Part shown: in pieces, positions 1 through 7,694 of the stretch
Position numbering within the stretch: position 1 is the first letter of the stretch
How the letters are laid out: every line of letters starts with the position of its first letter
Assembly (NCBI GenBank): GCA_039805725.1
Contig: JBDLTT010000046.1
Location: 30,556-94,555, forward strand
Length of the DNA: 64,000 bases
Direction of reading: 5' to 3'
Source: Fluviibacter sp039805725
Lineage (GTDB): Bacteria > Pseudomonadota > Gammaproteobacteria > Burkholderiales > Rhodocyclaceae
Notes under the pieces: generated by a model
Told to the model about the DNA's origin: nothing
Seen by the model: the letters and a program-made list of their open reading frames with translations, nothing else
Database searches by the model: none
Position numbers and translations under genes: made by a program

Positions 1-394
1 CTTGCCCGAGGTCGCCGGCGCGGCGGCGCTTTCGGAGAAGTGGGCGCGTATCCGCACGATTCGCGCCGAGGTCGCCCGCGCCATGGAAACCGTGCGTGGC
101 GAAGGCGCGATTGGTTCTTCGCTGCAAGCCGAAGTCAGCGTTAAGGCGCCAGCAGCTGATGCAGCCGCGCTGCGCAGTCTGGGCGACGATTTGAAGTTCG
201 TGTTCATCAGTTCCGCTGCCAATGTGGTGGACGGTGATGAACTGGAGATCCGCGTGACGCCAAGTCAGCAACCGAAGTGCGAACGCTGCTGGCATCAGCG
301 CGCCAGCGTCGGTCAGGATGCTGCGCATCCGGCTTGGTGTGATCGCTGTGTTGCCAATGTGGATGGTGCCGGTGAGGTGCGTGTCTGTGCCTGA
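1..394 (+). CDS. ileS: Isoleucyl-tRNA synthetase, C-terminal end (partial)
   Basis: This is the last ~130 residues of a class I aminoacyl-tRNA synthetase that charges tRNA-Ile in the cytoplasm; the rest lies left of the window. The visible part is the anticodon-binding C-terminus ending in the small zinc-finger domain typical of bacterial IleRS, seen as CERCWH followed by CDRC near the end. An alanine-rich stretch with EKWARIRTIRAEV matches the helix before the zinc finger. The stop at 392-394 overlaps the start of lspA, the usual ileS-lspA arrangement. The reading frame continues upstream from base 1. Assignment is firm despite the truncation. Confidence 0.95.
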   Translation, partial: LPEVAGAAALSEKWARIRTIRAEVARAMETVRGEGAIGSSLQAEVSVKAPAADAAALRSLGDDLKFVFISSAANVVDGDELEIRVTPSQQPKCERCWHQRASVGQDAAHPAWCDRCVANVDGAGEVRVCA

Positions 395-893
395 TCAGTG
401 GATAAAGTCAGGCGGTGCCCTCGGTTTTGGCCTCTGGGTGGCGGCCGCGGTCATTTTATTCGATCAACTTACCAAGCTCTGGGTACTGAACGCGTTCGTG
501 CCCGGTGAATCGATTGAGGTGATGCCGTTTTTGAACATGGTGCTGGTTTTCAACCCGGGGGCTGCTTTCAGCTTTCTGGCCGATCATGCGGGCTGGCAAC
601 GCTGGTTCTTTACGCTAATTGCGCTGGTCATTAGCGGCTGGATTGTCTGGCAGCTCCGTTCGTTGCGTCCAAGGACACTCTACAGCTTGGGGCTAGCCTT
701 GATTATGGGGGGTGCGTTGGGCAACCTGATCGATCGACTCTGGTTGGGCATGGTCGTTGATTTCATTGATTTACATGCCGCAGGATGGCACTGGCCGGCT
801 TTCAATGTGGCCGATAGCGCCGTCTGTGTCGGTGCCGTACTCTATGTGCTGTGTCAGTCGCGTCATAACGATCTTGAGGAAGCAAAGGTATGA
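387..893 (+). CDS. lspA: Lipoprotein signal peptidase (signal peptidase II)
   Basis: This inner-membrane aspartyl protease removes the signal peptide from prolipoproteins after lipid addition. About 168 residues with four hydrophobic segments are encoded, the family's normal size. The conserved boxes are present: FNPGAAFSF, GGALGNLIDR, the first catalytic Asp in VVDFIDL and the second in FNVADSAV. An ATG at 318 is in frame but lies inside ileS. I chose the GTG at 387 because GGTGAGG at 371-377 sits at a good distance and the protein then starts just before the first membrane segment; GTG 381 is the alternative. The gene overlaps ileS by 8 bases and fkpB by 4, so it is probably translationally coupled. 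Confidence 0.95.
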   Translation: MPDQWIKSGGALGFGLWVAAAVILFDQLTKLWVLNAFVPGESIEVMPFLNMVLVFNPGAAFSFLADHAGWQRWFFTLIALVISGWIVWQLRSLRPRTLYSLGLALIMGGALGNLIDRLWLGMVVDFIDLHAAGWHWPAFNVADSAVCVGAVLYVLCQSRHNDLEEAKV

Positions 894-1342
894 GTCAGCA
901 ACAACAGCAGTACGAGTCACGTATTCAGCCAGATAGTTTTCTGACCCTGCATTACCGTCTGACGACACAGGACGGTGAGGAGGTTGTTAGCACTTTCGAT
1001 CTAGGACCGGCGACGATCCAGATGGGTAATGGCGAGTTGAACGAAAACCTCGAGGCCTGTCTGGTCGGACTGGTGCCGGGTGAACATGCCGTCTTCGACG
1101 TGCCTGCTGAAGCCGGATTTGGCCAGCACAACCCCGGTCTGGTGCAGCGAATCGCCATCAGCGCCTTGCCGGTGGGGCAGGATCTCAAGGAAAATAGCCT
1201 GATTGAATTTACGTCGCCGGAGGGTGCCGGGTTTGCCGGGTTCGTGCGCGAGCTGGGCGACACGCACGCGCTGATGGATTTCAATCATCCGCTGGCGGGC
1301 AAGAGCCTGCGTTTTGAAGTGCAGATTATCGGATTGCTATGA
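890..1342 (+). CDS. fkpB: FKBP-type peptidyl-prolyl isomerase, SlpA/FkpB type
   Basis: A cytoplasmic prolyl isomerase of the SlpA branch, 150 residues. The FKBP core runs from about residue 14 (SFLTLHYRL) to the end, with the IF (insert-in-flap) chaperone domain in the middle, roughly 70-125. GxGEL-like and EAGFGQHNP elements match the SlpA family and end in FEVQIIGLL. The start ATG overlaps the lspA stop as ATGA, and the stop overlaps ispH in the same way. The ileS-lspA-fkpB-ispH order is common in proteobacteria, although the functional link to ispH is unclear. Confidence 0.93.
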   Translation: MSQQQQQYESRIQPDSFLTLHYRLTTQDGEEVVSTFDLGPATIQMGNGELNENLEACLVGLVPGEHAVFDVPAEAGFGQHNPGLVQRIAISALPVGQDLKENSLIEFTSPEGAGFAGFVRELGDTHALMDFNHPLAGKSLRFEVQIIGLL

Positions 1343-2283
1343 GCACGACTGAATCCAAAACCATGCCGATCATCCTGGCTAACCCGCGCGGTTTCTGTGC
1401 CGGCGTTGAGCGGGCCATTGCGATCGTCGAGCGCGCGCTGGAAGAGTTTGGCGCGCCGATCTACGTACGACATGAAGTCGTGCATAACAAATTCGTGGTC
1501 GAAGGTCTGCGCGCCCGCGGCGCCGTCTTTATTGAAGCTCTGGCCGATGTACCGCAGGGATCGACGCTCATATTCAGCGCCCATGGCGTACCCAAATCCG
1601 TGCGCGATGAAGCGGCCGAACGAGGTTTGCGTATTTTTGATGCAACCTGTCCGCTGGTGACCAAGGTGCATGTGGAAGTATCGAGGATGCGTGCCGAGGG
1701 GCGTGAGATCATCATGATCGGCCACAAGGGCCACCCCGAGGTCGAAGGAACCATGGGGCAATCCGTAGGTGGCATGTATCTCGTCGAGACTGTAGAAGAT
1801 GTCGCAAAGCTTCAGGTACCTAACCCGTCGCTGCTGGCCTATGTCACGCAAACGACGCTGTCGGTGGATGATGCCGCCACCATCGTGAATGCCTTGCGCG
1901 CAAAATTTCCGGAGATCGTTGGGCCGAAAAAGGACGACATCTGTTATGCCACCCAGAATCGACAGGACGCCGTGCGTGCACTGGCTCAAAAGTGCGATCT
2001 GGTGCTGGTGGTCGGCTCGGTGTCAAGCTCCAACTCCAACCGCTTGCGTGAGTTGGCCGCATTGCTTGGTCGGCAGGCTTATCTGATTGATGGTGCCGAG
2101 AATATTAACCCGGCCTGGTTGGAAGGGTCGCCGCGTATCGGTGTGACAGCCGGGGCATCCGCGCCTGAAGTGCTGGTCGACGAAGTCATTACGCGGCTCC
2201 ATGAACTCGGTGCCGGTTCTGTACAAAGCCTCGATGGCGTTGTCGAAGACGTGAAGTTTCCGTTGCCGAGCGGGCTGCGTTGA
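1339..2283 (+). CDS. ispH: 4-hydroxy-3-methylbut-2-enyl diphosphate reductase
   Basis: This 4Fe-4S enzyme makes IPP and DMAPP in the last step of the MEP isoprenoid pathway in the cytoplasm. At 314 residues it is full length. The three cluster cysteines are in NPRGFCAGVERA (near residue 18), DATCPLVTKVH and DICYATQNRQ. VVGSVSSSNSNRL and the catalytic-glutamate region (TLSVDDAATI) are also typical. A 12-residue N-terminal lead precedes the usual MPIILANPRGFC, so ATG 1372 (with weak SD) is a possible shorter start; the overlapping ATGA at 1339 is more natural for coupling to fkpB. Confidence 0.96.
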   Translation: MSTTESKTMPIILANPRGFCAGVERAIAIVERALEEFGAPIYVRHEVVHNKFVVEGLRARGAVFIEALADVPQGSTLIFSAHGVPKSVRDEAAERGLRIFDATCPLVTKVHVEVSRMRAEGREIIMIGHKGHPEVEGTMGQSVGGMYLVETVEDVAKLQVPNPSLLAYVTQTTLSVDDAATIVNALRAKFPEIVGPKKDDICYATQNRQDAVRALAQKCDLVLVVGSVSSSNSNRLRELAALLGRQAYLIDGAENINPAWLEGSPRIGVTAGASAPEVLVDEVITRLHELGAGSVQSLDGVVEDVKFPLPSGLR

Positions 2284-2319
2284 TCGGAGCGCGTAAGCAA
2301 CAGGAAGCAGGAGGGCGCT

Positions 2320-4788
2320 ATGCCTGAAATGGCTGCACCAGACCACCACGCCTGTTACCACTGCGGGCTGGAGATTCCTGATGGTGTTGACCTGAAAGTG
2401 TCGATCAACGGTCAAAGTCGCGACATGTGTTGCGAAGGTTGTCGCGCCGTTGCCGAAGCCATCGTCGCCAATGGACTGGAAGCCTATTACCGCAATCGGG
2501 ATTCGCTGCCGGAGTCGCCGCGAGAAGCCAAACCCGATGTTCTCGATTCATTATCTCTCTACGACCAGGTTGAGTTCCAGAAAACTTTCGTGCGAGCGCT
2601 TGGCGAGCATGAACAGGAAGCGGCGCTCGTCCTCGAGGGTATTACCTGTGCTGCCTGTGTCTGGTTGAATGAACAGCATGTGGCACGGTTGCCGGGTGTT
2701 CTTGCCGTCGAGGTCAATTACACGACGCGTCGGGCGCGTATTCGTTGGGACGACCGTCTTATTGCCTTGTCACAGATTCTGAAGGCAATCGCAGATATTG
2801 GTTATCGTGCTCACCCCTTCGATCCGGCGCGTCAGGAAGCGGTCGCCCAGAAAGAGCGCCGCGCCATGCTGTGGCGTCTGGCCGTCTCGGGTCTCGGCAT
2901 GATGCAGGTGATGATGTATGCCTATCCGACCTATGTCGCGAATGAAGGGGAGCTGACGCCAGATGTCGAGACATTGCTGCGTTGGTCCAGTCTGTTGCTG
3001 ACGCTGCCGGTGATTCTGTATGCCTGTGGCCCGTTTTTCAGAAACGCCTGGCGTGATATCAAACTACGGCGTGTGGGGATGGATACGCCGGTAGCGCTCG
3101 GTATCGGTGCAGCATTTGTGGCGAGCGTCTGGGCAACGCTGATCGGACAAGGTCACGTCTATTACGACTCCATCAATATGTTCGTGTTCTTTCTCCTGGG
3201 AGGGCGCTATCTGGAATTGCTCGCCCGTCAGAAGGCGTTGCGGGCAACTGAAGAGCTTGGCCGTTTGGCGCCGGCATTTGCCGATCGTTTGATCGGGCAG
3301 CAAGGTGAATTCAAGGTAGAGCGGGTGCTGGTATCGGCGCTGAACGTTGACGATGTCGTGCTGGTGAAGCCCGGCACGCAGATACCGGCAGATGGTGTTG
3401 TCACCGATGGTGCGTCTAGCGTCGATGAATCATTACTCACCGGCGAAAGCCATCCGGTCAGCAAGGCGATTGGTTCCGGCGTCACCGGCGGGTCGATGAA
3501 TATCGACAGTCCCCTCACGGTGCGTGTGTCTCAGGTCGGCGAGAGGACGCGTCTGGCAGCGATTTTACGATTGATGGAGCGCGGTGCGCTGGAAAAGCCG
3601 GTCGCTGTCACCATGGCGGATCGTGTGGCCTCCTTGTTTCTCTGGGGATTGTTAGCTTTGTCAGCGCTGACGGCGCTGACCTGGTGGCTGATAGATCCTT
3701 CGCGGGCCCTGCCGATCACGGTGGCTGTCCTGGTCGTAAGTTGTCCTTGTGCTTTGTCCTTGGCCACTCCCGTCGCACTAACGATTGCGACAGGTCGATT
3801 GGCGCGAGAGGGTTTGCTGGTCACGCGCGGTCATGCGATCGAAGCGTTGGCTCAGGTGACCGACGTCGTCTTCGACAAGACGGGAACATTGACCACGGGC
3901 GTCATGGAACTGGTGCATGTTGAAACGCTCGCCGGGCTTGATGCGCGAGACTGCCTGGCCTGGGCAGCAGCGTTGGAGCAACGTTCGTTGCATCCGCTCG
4001 GACGTGCCCTGTTGCGGGCAGCCGAGCAGTTGTCGCTGCCGGGTGTAGAGGATGAACAGCATGAAACAGGCGGCGGTATCGAGGCGACCATTGCGGGCCG
4101 GCGGTTGCGGATCGGGCATGCAGGCTACGTGCGTCAACTGGTTGGACACGATCTGTCCCCAACTGCGACCGCTGAAAACGCCAGTGCTGTCACAACGCTT
4201 TACCTGGGTGAGCCGGCAGCCTGGTTGGCGCGTTTTGAAATTGCCGATGAAATCCGGGGCGATGCCCATGAAACCATCCGTAGCCTGCAGTCGATGGGCT
4301 ACCGGCTAGCATTGCTGTCGGGCGATGATCCGGCGGTGGTGACCGAACTTGCCTCAAAACTTGGTATTCCTCTGGTCTACGGGCGTGAAACGCCGCAATC
4401 CAAACTGGACCGGGTCACTGCCTGGCAGGCCGAAGGTCGGGTGGTGTGTATGCTGGGTGATGGTGTCAACGATGCCCCTGTCCTGGCCCAAGCGCAAGTA
4501 TCCGTGGCCATGGGCGAGGGGACCGAGTTGGCACGCACCCAAGGGGACTGTGTGTTGCTTGGTCGGCATCTGTCTGTTCTGGTAGACGGGCTTGCCCTAG
4601 CTCGGGCAACACGCCGGACAATCCGTGAAAACCTCTGGTGGGCAGTGATTTACAATGCCGTGGCATTGCCCGTGGCCATGGGTGGCTTTTTGACTCCTTG
4701 GATGGCCGGGATCGGCATGTCGCTTAGCTCGCTCTGGGTGGTCTTGAATTCCTTGCGTCTAGAGCGCAAGGTTGTCACTGGCACCTGA
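2320..4788 (+). CDS. ccoI: Copper-translocating P-type ATPase for cbb3 oxidase biogenesis
   Basis: This P1B-type ATPase is the FixI/CcoI branch, which moves Cu across the inner membrane for cbb3 oxidase assembly rather than for detoxification. The 822 residues start with a Cys cluster (C12, C15, C37, C38, C41) typical of CcoI, followed by a heavy-metal-associated domain with CAAC at 110-113. The transmembrane metal motif CPC is at 475-477, in the CPCALSLATPVALT form seen in CcoI. The phosphorylation motif DKTGT starts at D519, and GDGVNDAPVLA lies near the end. AGGAGG at 2308-2313 supports ATG 2320. The gene is followed directly by ccoS and then by the oxidase operon. Confidence 0.96.
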   Translation: MPEMAAPDHHACYHCGLEIPDGVDLKVSINGQSRDMCCEGCRAVAEAIVANGLEAYYRNRDSLPESPREAKPDVLDSLSLYDQVEFQKTFVRALGEHEQEAALVLEGITCAACVWLNEQHVARLPGVLAVEVNYTTRRARIRWDDRLIALSQILKAIADIGYRAHPFDPARQEAVAQKERRAMLWRLAVSGLGMMQVMMYAYPTYVANEGELTPDVETLLRWSSLLLTLPVILYACGPFFRNAWRDIKLRRVGMDTPVALGIGAAFVASVWATLIGQGHVYYDSINMFVFFLLGGRYLELLARQKALRATEELGRLAPAFADRLIGQQGEFKVERVLVSALNVDDVVLVKPGTQIPADGVVTDGASSVDESLLTGESHPVSKAIGSGVTGGSMNIDSPLTVRVSQVGERTRLAAILRLMERGALEKPVAVTMADRVASLFLWGLLALSALTALTWWLIDPSRALPITVAVLVVSCPCALSLATPVALTIATGRLAREGLLVTRGHAIEALAQVTDVVFDKTGTLTTGVMELVHVETLAGLDARDCLAWAAALEQRSLHPLGRALLRAAEQLSLPGVEDEQHETGGGIEATIAGRRLRIGHAGYVRQLVGHDLSPTATAENASAVTTLYLGEPAAWLARFEIADEIRGDAHETIRSLQSMGYRLALLSGDDPAVVTELASKLGIPLVYGRETPQSKLDRVTAWQAEGRVVCMLGDGVNDAPVLAQAQVSVAMGEGTELARTQGDCVLLGRHLSVLVDGLALARATRRTIRENLWWAVIYNAVALPVAMGGFLTPWMAGIGMSLSSLWVVLNSLRLERKVVTGT

Positions 4789-4804
4789 TATTTCCGGAGT
4801 TCCT

Positions 4805-4990
4805 GTGGAATCGCTTTACCTGCTTATTCCCGTATCGGTCGTGTTGGTTTTTGTGATTGCCGGATTGTTCTGGTGGTCTGTGCGTTCAGGTCAGTTTGAT
4901 GATTTGGAGGGTCCGGCGCACCGGATTCTGATGGATGGCGAAAAGCGGCCGCCTGAACTCAAAAAAGAGGATGATCGCCCGCCTAATTGA
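4805..4990 (+). CDS. ccoS: cbb3 oxidase maturation protein CcoS
   Basis: A small single-span membrane protein of 61 residues needed for cofactor insertion into cbb3 oxidase. One hydrophobic segment (LLIPVSVVLVFVIAGLFWW) is followed by the family hallmark RSGQFDDLEGPAHRIL and a charged tail. The start is the GTG at 4805, with GGAG at 4795-4798 just upstream. It lies 16 bases after ccoI and is almost certainly co-transcribed with it. No clear terminator follows the stop directly; the next strong hairpin is at 5147. Confidence 0.93.
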   Translation: MESLYLLIPVSVVLVFVIAGLFWWSVRSGQFDDLEGPAHRILMDGEKRPPELKKEDDRPPN

Positions 4991-5009
4991 CGCTGCGCCG
5001 CAGCAAATA

Positions 5010-5023
5010 TTGATCGTTGTCAA
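5010..5023 (+). promoter_or_regulatory. FNR/ANR-type box 1, downstream of ccoS
   Basis: TTGATCGTTGTCAA matches the FNR consensus TTGAT-N4-ATCAA with one mismatch in the right half. It lies 20 bases after ccoS and 325 bases before ccoN, too far to be the ccoN class II site. A second box (5231) already occupies that place. The better reading is that it drives the structured RNA ending at 5178. The -10 elements are weak: a class I spacing would use TATCAG at 5066-5071. Confidence 0.6.
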
Positions 5024-5057
5024 TAAAATGTCATGTAGTAAGGGGTTTGTGAGTTTG

Positions 5058-5178
5058 AAGTCTTGTATCAGACATCTGATCTGAGGATACTTCGGGCTGC
5101 AGAGTTACAGGACTCGGTCCTCACTCTGCTTCTCTGTTGGGGTTGGGGTGCGCTGTCTAGGCAGTGCACCTTTTTTTT
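5058..5178 (+). ncRNA. Candidate FNR-controlled small RNA between ccoS and ccoN
   Basis: There is no convincing gene in this stretch, but it has the parts of a small-RNA gene. An FNR-like box lies at 5010-5023, and a class II start would fall near 5058 (a class I start near 5078). A perfect inverted repeat ATCAGA-CA-TCTGAT lies at 5067-5080. A strong two-tier hairpin pairs GCAGAGT (5099-5105) with ACTCTGC (5123-5129) and AGGAC (5109-5113) with GTCCT (5117-5121). An open pyrimidine stretch TTCTCT (5130-5135) follows, then an intrinsic terminator ending in eight T. Predicted length is 100-121 nt. The only short ORF, from ATG 5028 (18 codons), has no ribosome-binding site. The 5' end is inferred; the 3' end is well defined. 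A long ccoI-ccoS 3' UTR is the main alternative. Confidence 0.55.
5147..5178 (+). terminator. Intrinsic terminator between ccoS and ccoN
   Basis: A 9-bp stem (GGTGCGCTG with CAGTGCACC, one G-U pair, loop TCTAGG) spans 5147-5170 and is followed by TTTTTTTT at 5171-5178. It separates ccoIS, or the candidate small RNA, from the ccoNOQP transcript. Confidence 0.85.
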
Positions 5179-5230
5179 GCCCGTGCGCCGGTGTCTCCAC
5201 CCGCAAAAACTGTGGAGGTAGACTCGAACT

Positions 5231-5244
5231 TTGACGTAGATCAA
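5231..5244 (+). promoter_or_regulatory. FNR/ANR-type box 2, ccoN promoter
   Basis: TTGACGTAGATCAA matches TTGAT-N4-ATCAA with one mismatch. It lies after the terminator and about 90 bases before the ccoN start, where oxygen-regulated cbb3 promoters usually carry it. TAGAAT at 5261-5266 is a fair -10, although its spacing from the box is shorter than the canonical -41.5 arrangement. The fnr gene itself is at 11346-12131. Confidence 0.75.
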
Positions 5245-5334
5245 ACAATGCGAATTCAGTTAGAATTAAGGTTACGTTAAGGAATGGTTTTCGTGCAAAA
5301 TCATGATGTTTGTTCAATCAAAGAGGTGCGTCTA

Positions 5335-6774
5335 ATGTCTGTAATGTCGGATACGCAATCTGTATACAACTACAAGATTGTTCGGCAATTTGCCGTAATG
5401 ACGGTGATCTGGGGGATTGTCGGCATGCTGGTGGGGGTGATTGTTGCCGCCCAGCTCGTCTGGCCTGAACTCAACTTCGCTCCCTGGCTGACTTTTGGTC
5501 GTCTGCGTCCGCTGCATACCAATGCCGTGATTTTTGCGTTCGGTGGCTGTGCGCTGTTCGCGACGTCGTATTACGTTGTTCAGCGCACCTGCTACACACG
5601 TATTTTCTGCGACAAACTCGCGGCATTTACCTTCTGGGGTTGGCAGCTGATCATCGTGCTGGCCGCTATCACGCTGCCGCTGGGCATGACGTCGGGTAAG
5701 GAATATGCCGAACTCGAATGGCCAATCGACATTCTGATTGCCGTGGTGTGGGTTGCTTATGCCATCGTGTTCTTCGGCACGATCGCCAAGCGCAAGGTCG
5801 CTCATATCTATGTCGCCAACTGGTTCTACGGTGCTTTCATCATCGCCGTTGCTCTGCTGCATATTGTTAATAGTGCCGAAATGCCGGTCAGTCTGTTCGG
5901 TATGAAGTCGTACTCGGCTTACTATGGCGCACAGGATGCAATGGTGCAGTGGTGGTATGGTCATAACGCCGTCGGTTTCTTCCTGACAGCCGGCTTCCTG
6001 GGCATGATGTACTACTTCGTGCCAAAACAAGCAGGCCGTCCGGTTTACTCGTATCGTCTGTCGGTGGTTCACTTCTGGGCGCTGATCTTCACCTACATGT
6101 GGGCGGGTCCGCACCATCTGCATTACACCGCGCTGCCGGACTGGACCCAGTCGCTGGGGATGGTCTTCTCGCTGATTCTGCTGGCACCGTCGTGGGGCGG
6201 CATGATCAACGGCATCATGACGCTGTCGGGTGCCTGGCATAAGCTGCGTGATGATCCGATCCTGAAGTTTCTCATCACCTCGCTGTCGTTCTACGGTATG
6301 TCGACCTTCGAAGGTCCGATGATGGCGATCAAGACGGTGAATGCCCTGTCGCACTACACCGACTGGACGGTGGGTCACGTGCACTCGGGCGCCCTGGGTT
6401 GGGTGGCCATGGTGTCCATCGGTTCGATCTATTTCCTGATTCCGAAGCTGGTTGGCAAGCAGGAGATGTGGAGTACCAAGCTGGTAACGACGCACTTCTG
6501 GATCGCCACCGTTGGCGTGGTGTTGTACATCGCTTCGATGTGGATCTCGGGTGTCATGCAAGGCCTGATGTGGCGTGCAGTTAACGCCGACGGCACACTG
6601 ACCTACAGCTTCATCGAAGCCGTGAAGGCCAGCTATCCGTTCTGGGCGATTCGCGTTCTGGGCGGCCTGATGTACCTGGTTGGCATGCTGCTGATGCTCT
6701 ACAACGTGGTGAAGACCATGCAGGGTGCGCGTATGGTTGATGACGCGGCTGTCCCGGCACCGGCGCACCACTAA
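5335..6774 (+). CDS. ccoN: cbb3-type cytochrome c oxidase subunit I
   Basis: The catalytic subunit of the high-affinity terminal oxidase binds haem b and the haem b3-CuB centre in the inner membrane. It has about 479 residues with 12 hydrophobic spans. Metal-ligand histidines appear in RPLHTNAVIFAFGG (low-spin haem), WWYGHNAVGFFLTAGFLG (CuB His and the cross-linked Tyr region), WAGPHHLHYTALPDW (CuB pair) and TVGHVHSGALGWVA (haems). The frame is open to ATG 5284, but that lies at or before the expected transcript start. I chose ATG 5335, which has AAGAGGTG at 5320-5327; MSDTQ at 5344 is the alternative. First gene of ccoNOQP. Confidence 0.97.
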   Translation: MSVMSDTQSVYNYKIVRQFAVMTVIWGIVGMLVGVIVAAQLVWPELNFAPWLTFGRLRPLHTNAVIFAFGGCALFATSYYVVQRTCYTRIFCDKLAAFTFWGWQLIIVLAAITLPLGMTSGKEYAELEWPIDILIAVVWVAYAIVFFGTIAKRKVAHIYVANWFYGAFIIAVALLHIVNSAEMPVSLFGMKSYSAYYGAQDAMVQWWYGHNAVGFFLTAGFLGMMYYFVPKQAGRPVYSYRLSVVHFWALIFTYMWAGPHHLHYTALPDWTQSLGMVFSLILLAPSWGGMINGIMTLSGAWHKLRDDPILKFLITSLSFYGMSTFEGPMMAIKTVNALSHYTDWTVGHVHSGALGWVAMVSIGSIYFLIPKLVGKQEMWSTKLVTTHFWIATVGVVLYIASMWISGVMQGLMWRAVNADGTLTYSFIEAVKASYPFWAIRVLGGLMYLVGMLLMLYNVVKTMQGARMVDDAAVPAPAHH

Positions 6775-6798
6775 GCTCAACAGAATCGGAGAATGACG

Positions 6799-7464
6799 AT
6801 GAAAATTACGCAAGAACTCGTTGAGCGCAAAGTAGGTCTACTGATCGTGCTGACCTTCCTGACTGTTCTGGTCGGCGGCGCGATTGAGATTATTCCGCTG
6901 TTCTGGCAGAAGTCGACGACGACCCCGATTGAAGGTCTCAAGCCTTACGATGCGGTTCGTCTGGTCGGTCGTGACGTCTACATCCGCGAAGGCTGCTACA
7001 ACTGCCACTCGCAGATGATTCGTCCGTTCCGTGCAGAAACTGAACGTTATGGTCACTACTCGGTTGGCGGTGAGTCGGTTTACGACCACCCATTCCAGTG
7101 GGGCTCGAAGCGTACGGGTCCGGATCTCGCTCGAGTCGGTGGCCGTTATTCGGACACCTGGCACATGGTTCACTTGAATAATCCGCGTGACGTGGTGCCT
7201 GAGTCGAATATGCCGGCTTATCCGCACCTCATGACCACCAAGGCTGCCGCTACGGTAGGCTCGGACGTGGATGCCAAGATGGTTGCCCTACGCCGTGTCG
7301 GTGTTCCTTATACCGATGAGGATATTGCGGGTGCCAAGGAGGCGATTGGCGACAAGACCGAGATGGATGTTCTGGTGGCCTACCTGCAGGGTCTGGGTAC
7401 GTTGCTACCGAATACCGCCGCTGCGACTGCAGCTGTGGCTCCGGCGGCACCTGCGGCTCAGTAA
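6799..7464 (+). CDS. ccoO: cbb3 oxidase mono-haem cytochrome c subunit II
   Basis: This membrane-anchored monohaem cytochrome c passes electrons to CcoN from the periplasmic side. About 221 residues are encoded: an N-terminal anchor (VGLLIVLTFLTVLVGG), then a periplasmic domain with the CYNCH haem motif in the context EGCYNCHSQMIRPF. A conserved methionine ligand lies in PESNMPAYPHL, and the tail is alanine-rich. ATG 6793 is in frame, but CGGAGA at 6787-6792 is better spaced for ATG 6799. The gene follows ccoN by 24 bases. Confidence 0.96.
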   Translation: MKITQELVERKVGLLIVLTFLTVLVGGAIEIIPLFWQKSTTTPIEGLKPYDAVRLVGRDVYIREGCYNCHSQMIRPFRAETERYGHYSVGGESVYDHPFQWGSKRTGPDLARVGGRYSDTWHMVHLNNPRDVVPESNMPAYPHLMTTKAAATVGSDVDAKMVALRRVGVPYTDEDIAGAKEAIGDKTEMDVLVAYLQGLGTLLPNTAAATAAVAPAAPAAQ

Positions 7465-7469
7465 TCACG

Positions 7470-7694
7470 ATGGATCAGAACGATTTTCGTATCGCTGTCA
7501 CGGTGGTGTCTTTCATCGCCTTTGTCGCGATTTTGTTCTGGGCGTTTAGCCGGAAATCGAAGCCCTCGTTTGATGTGGCCTCGCGTATTCCCTTCGAAAC
7601 CCTTGAGCAAGCCAAGCAGGACGAGGCCCGCGAATCGTCTCTGAAGTCATCCAAACCCGTCACGAACTTACGGAAGAATCATCATGCTAACTAG
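7470..7694 (+). CDS. ccoQ: cbb3 oxidase subunit CcoQ (long form)
   Basis: A small membrane subunit that stabilises the cbb3 complex. It has one transmembrane segment (VTVVSFIAFVAILFWAFS) and the usual basic turn RKSK. At 74 residues it is longer than the typical 50-60, owing to a hydrophilic tail rich in E, K and S. The last 11 bases overlap ccoP in another frame, so the extended tail lies at the junction. It starts five bases after the ccoO stop. The identity rests on position and topology as well as sequence. Confidence 0.88.
   Translation: MDQNDFRIAVTVVSFIAFVAILFWAFSRKSKPSFDVASRIPFETLEQAKQDEARESSLKSSKPVTNLRKNHHAN

Noticed and set aside
5028..5083. An 18-codon peptide from ATG 5028
   Set aside because: No ribosome-binding site, and it covers the FNR-box and hairpin region; more likely non-coding.
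5284..5334. ATG 5284 as the start of ccoN
   Set aside because: It lies at the likely transcript start and has no ribosome-binding site; ATG 5335 has AAGAGGTG and gives the normal length.
5332..6813. A 493-codon open frame on the minus strand, antisense to ccoN
   Set aside because: It mirrors ccoN exactly, has a His/Arg/Gln-rich composition with no family motifs, and is a product of codon bias.
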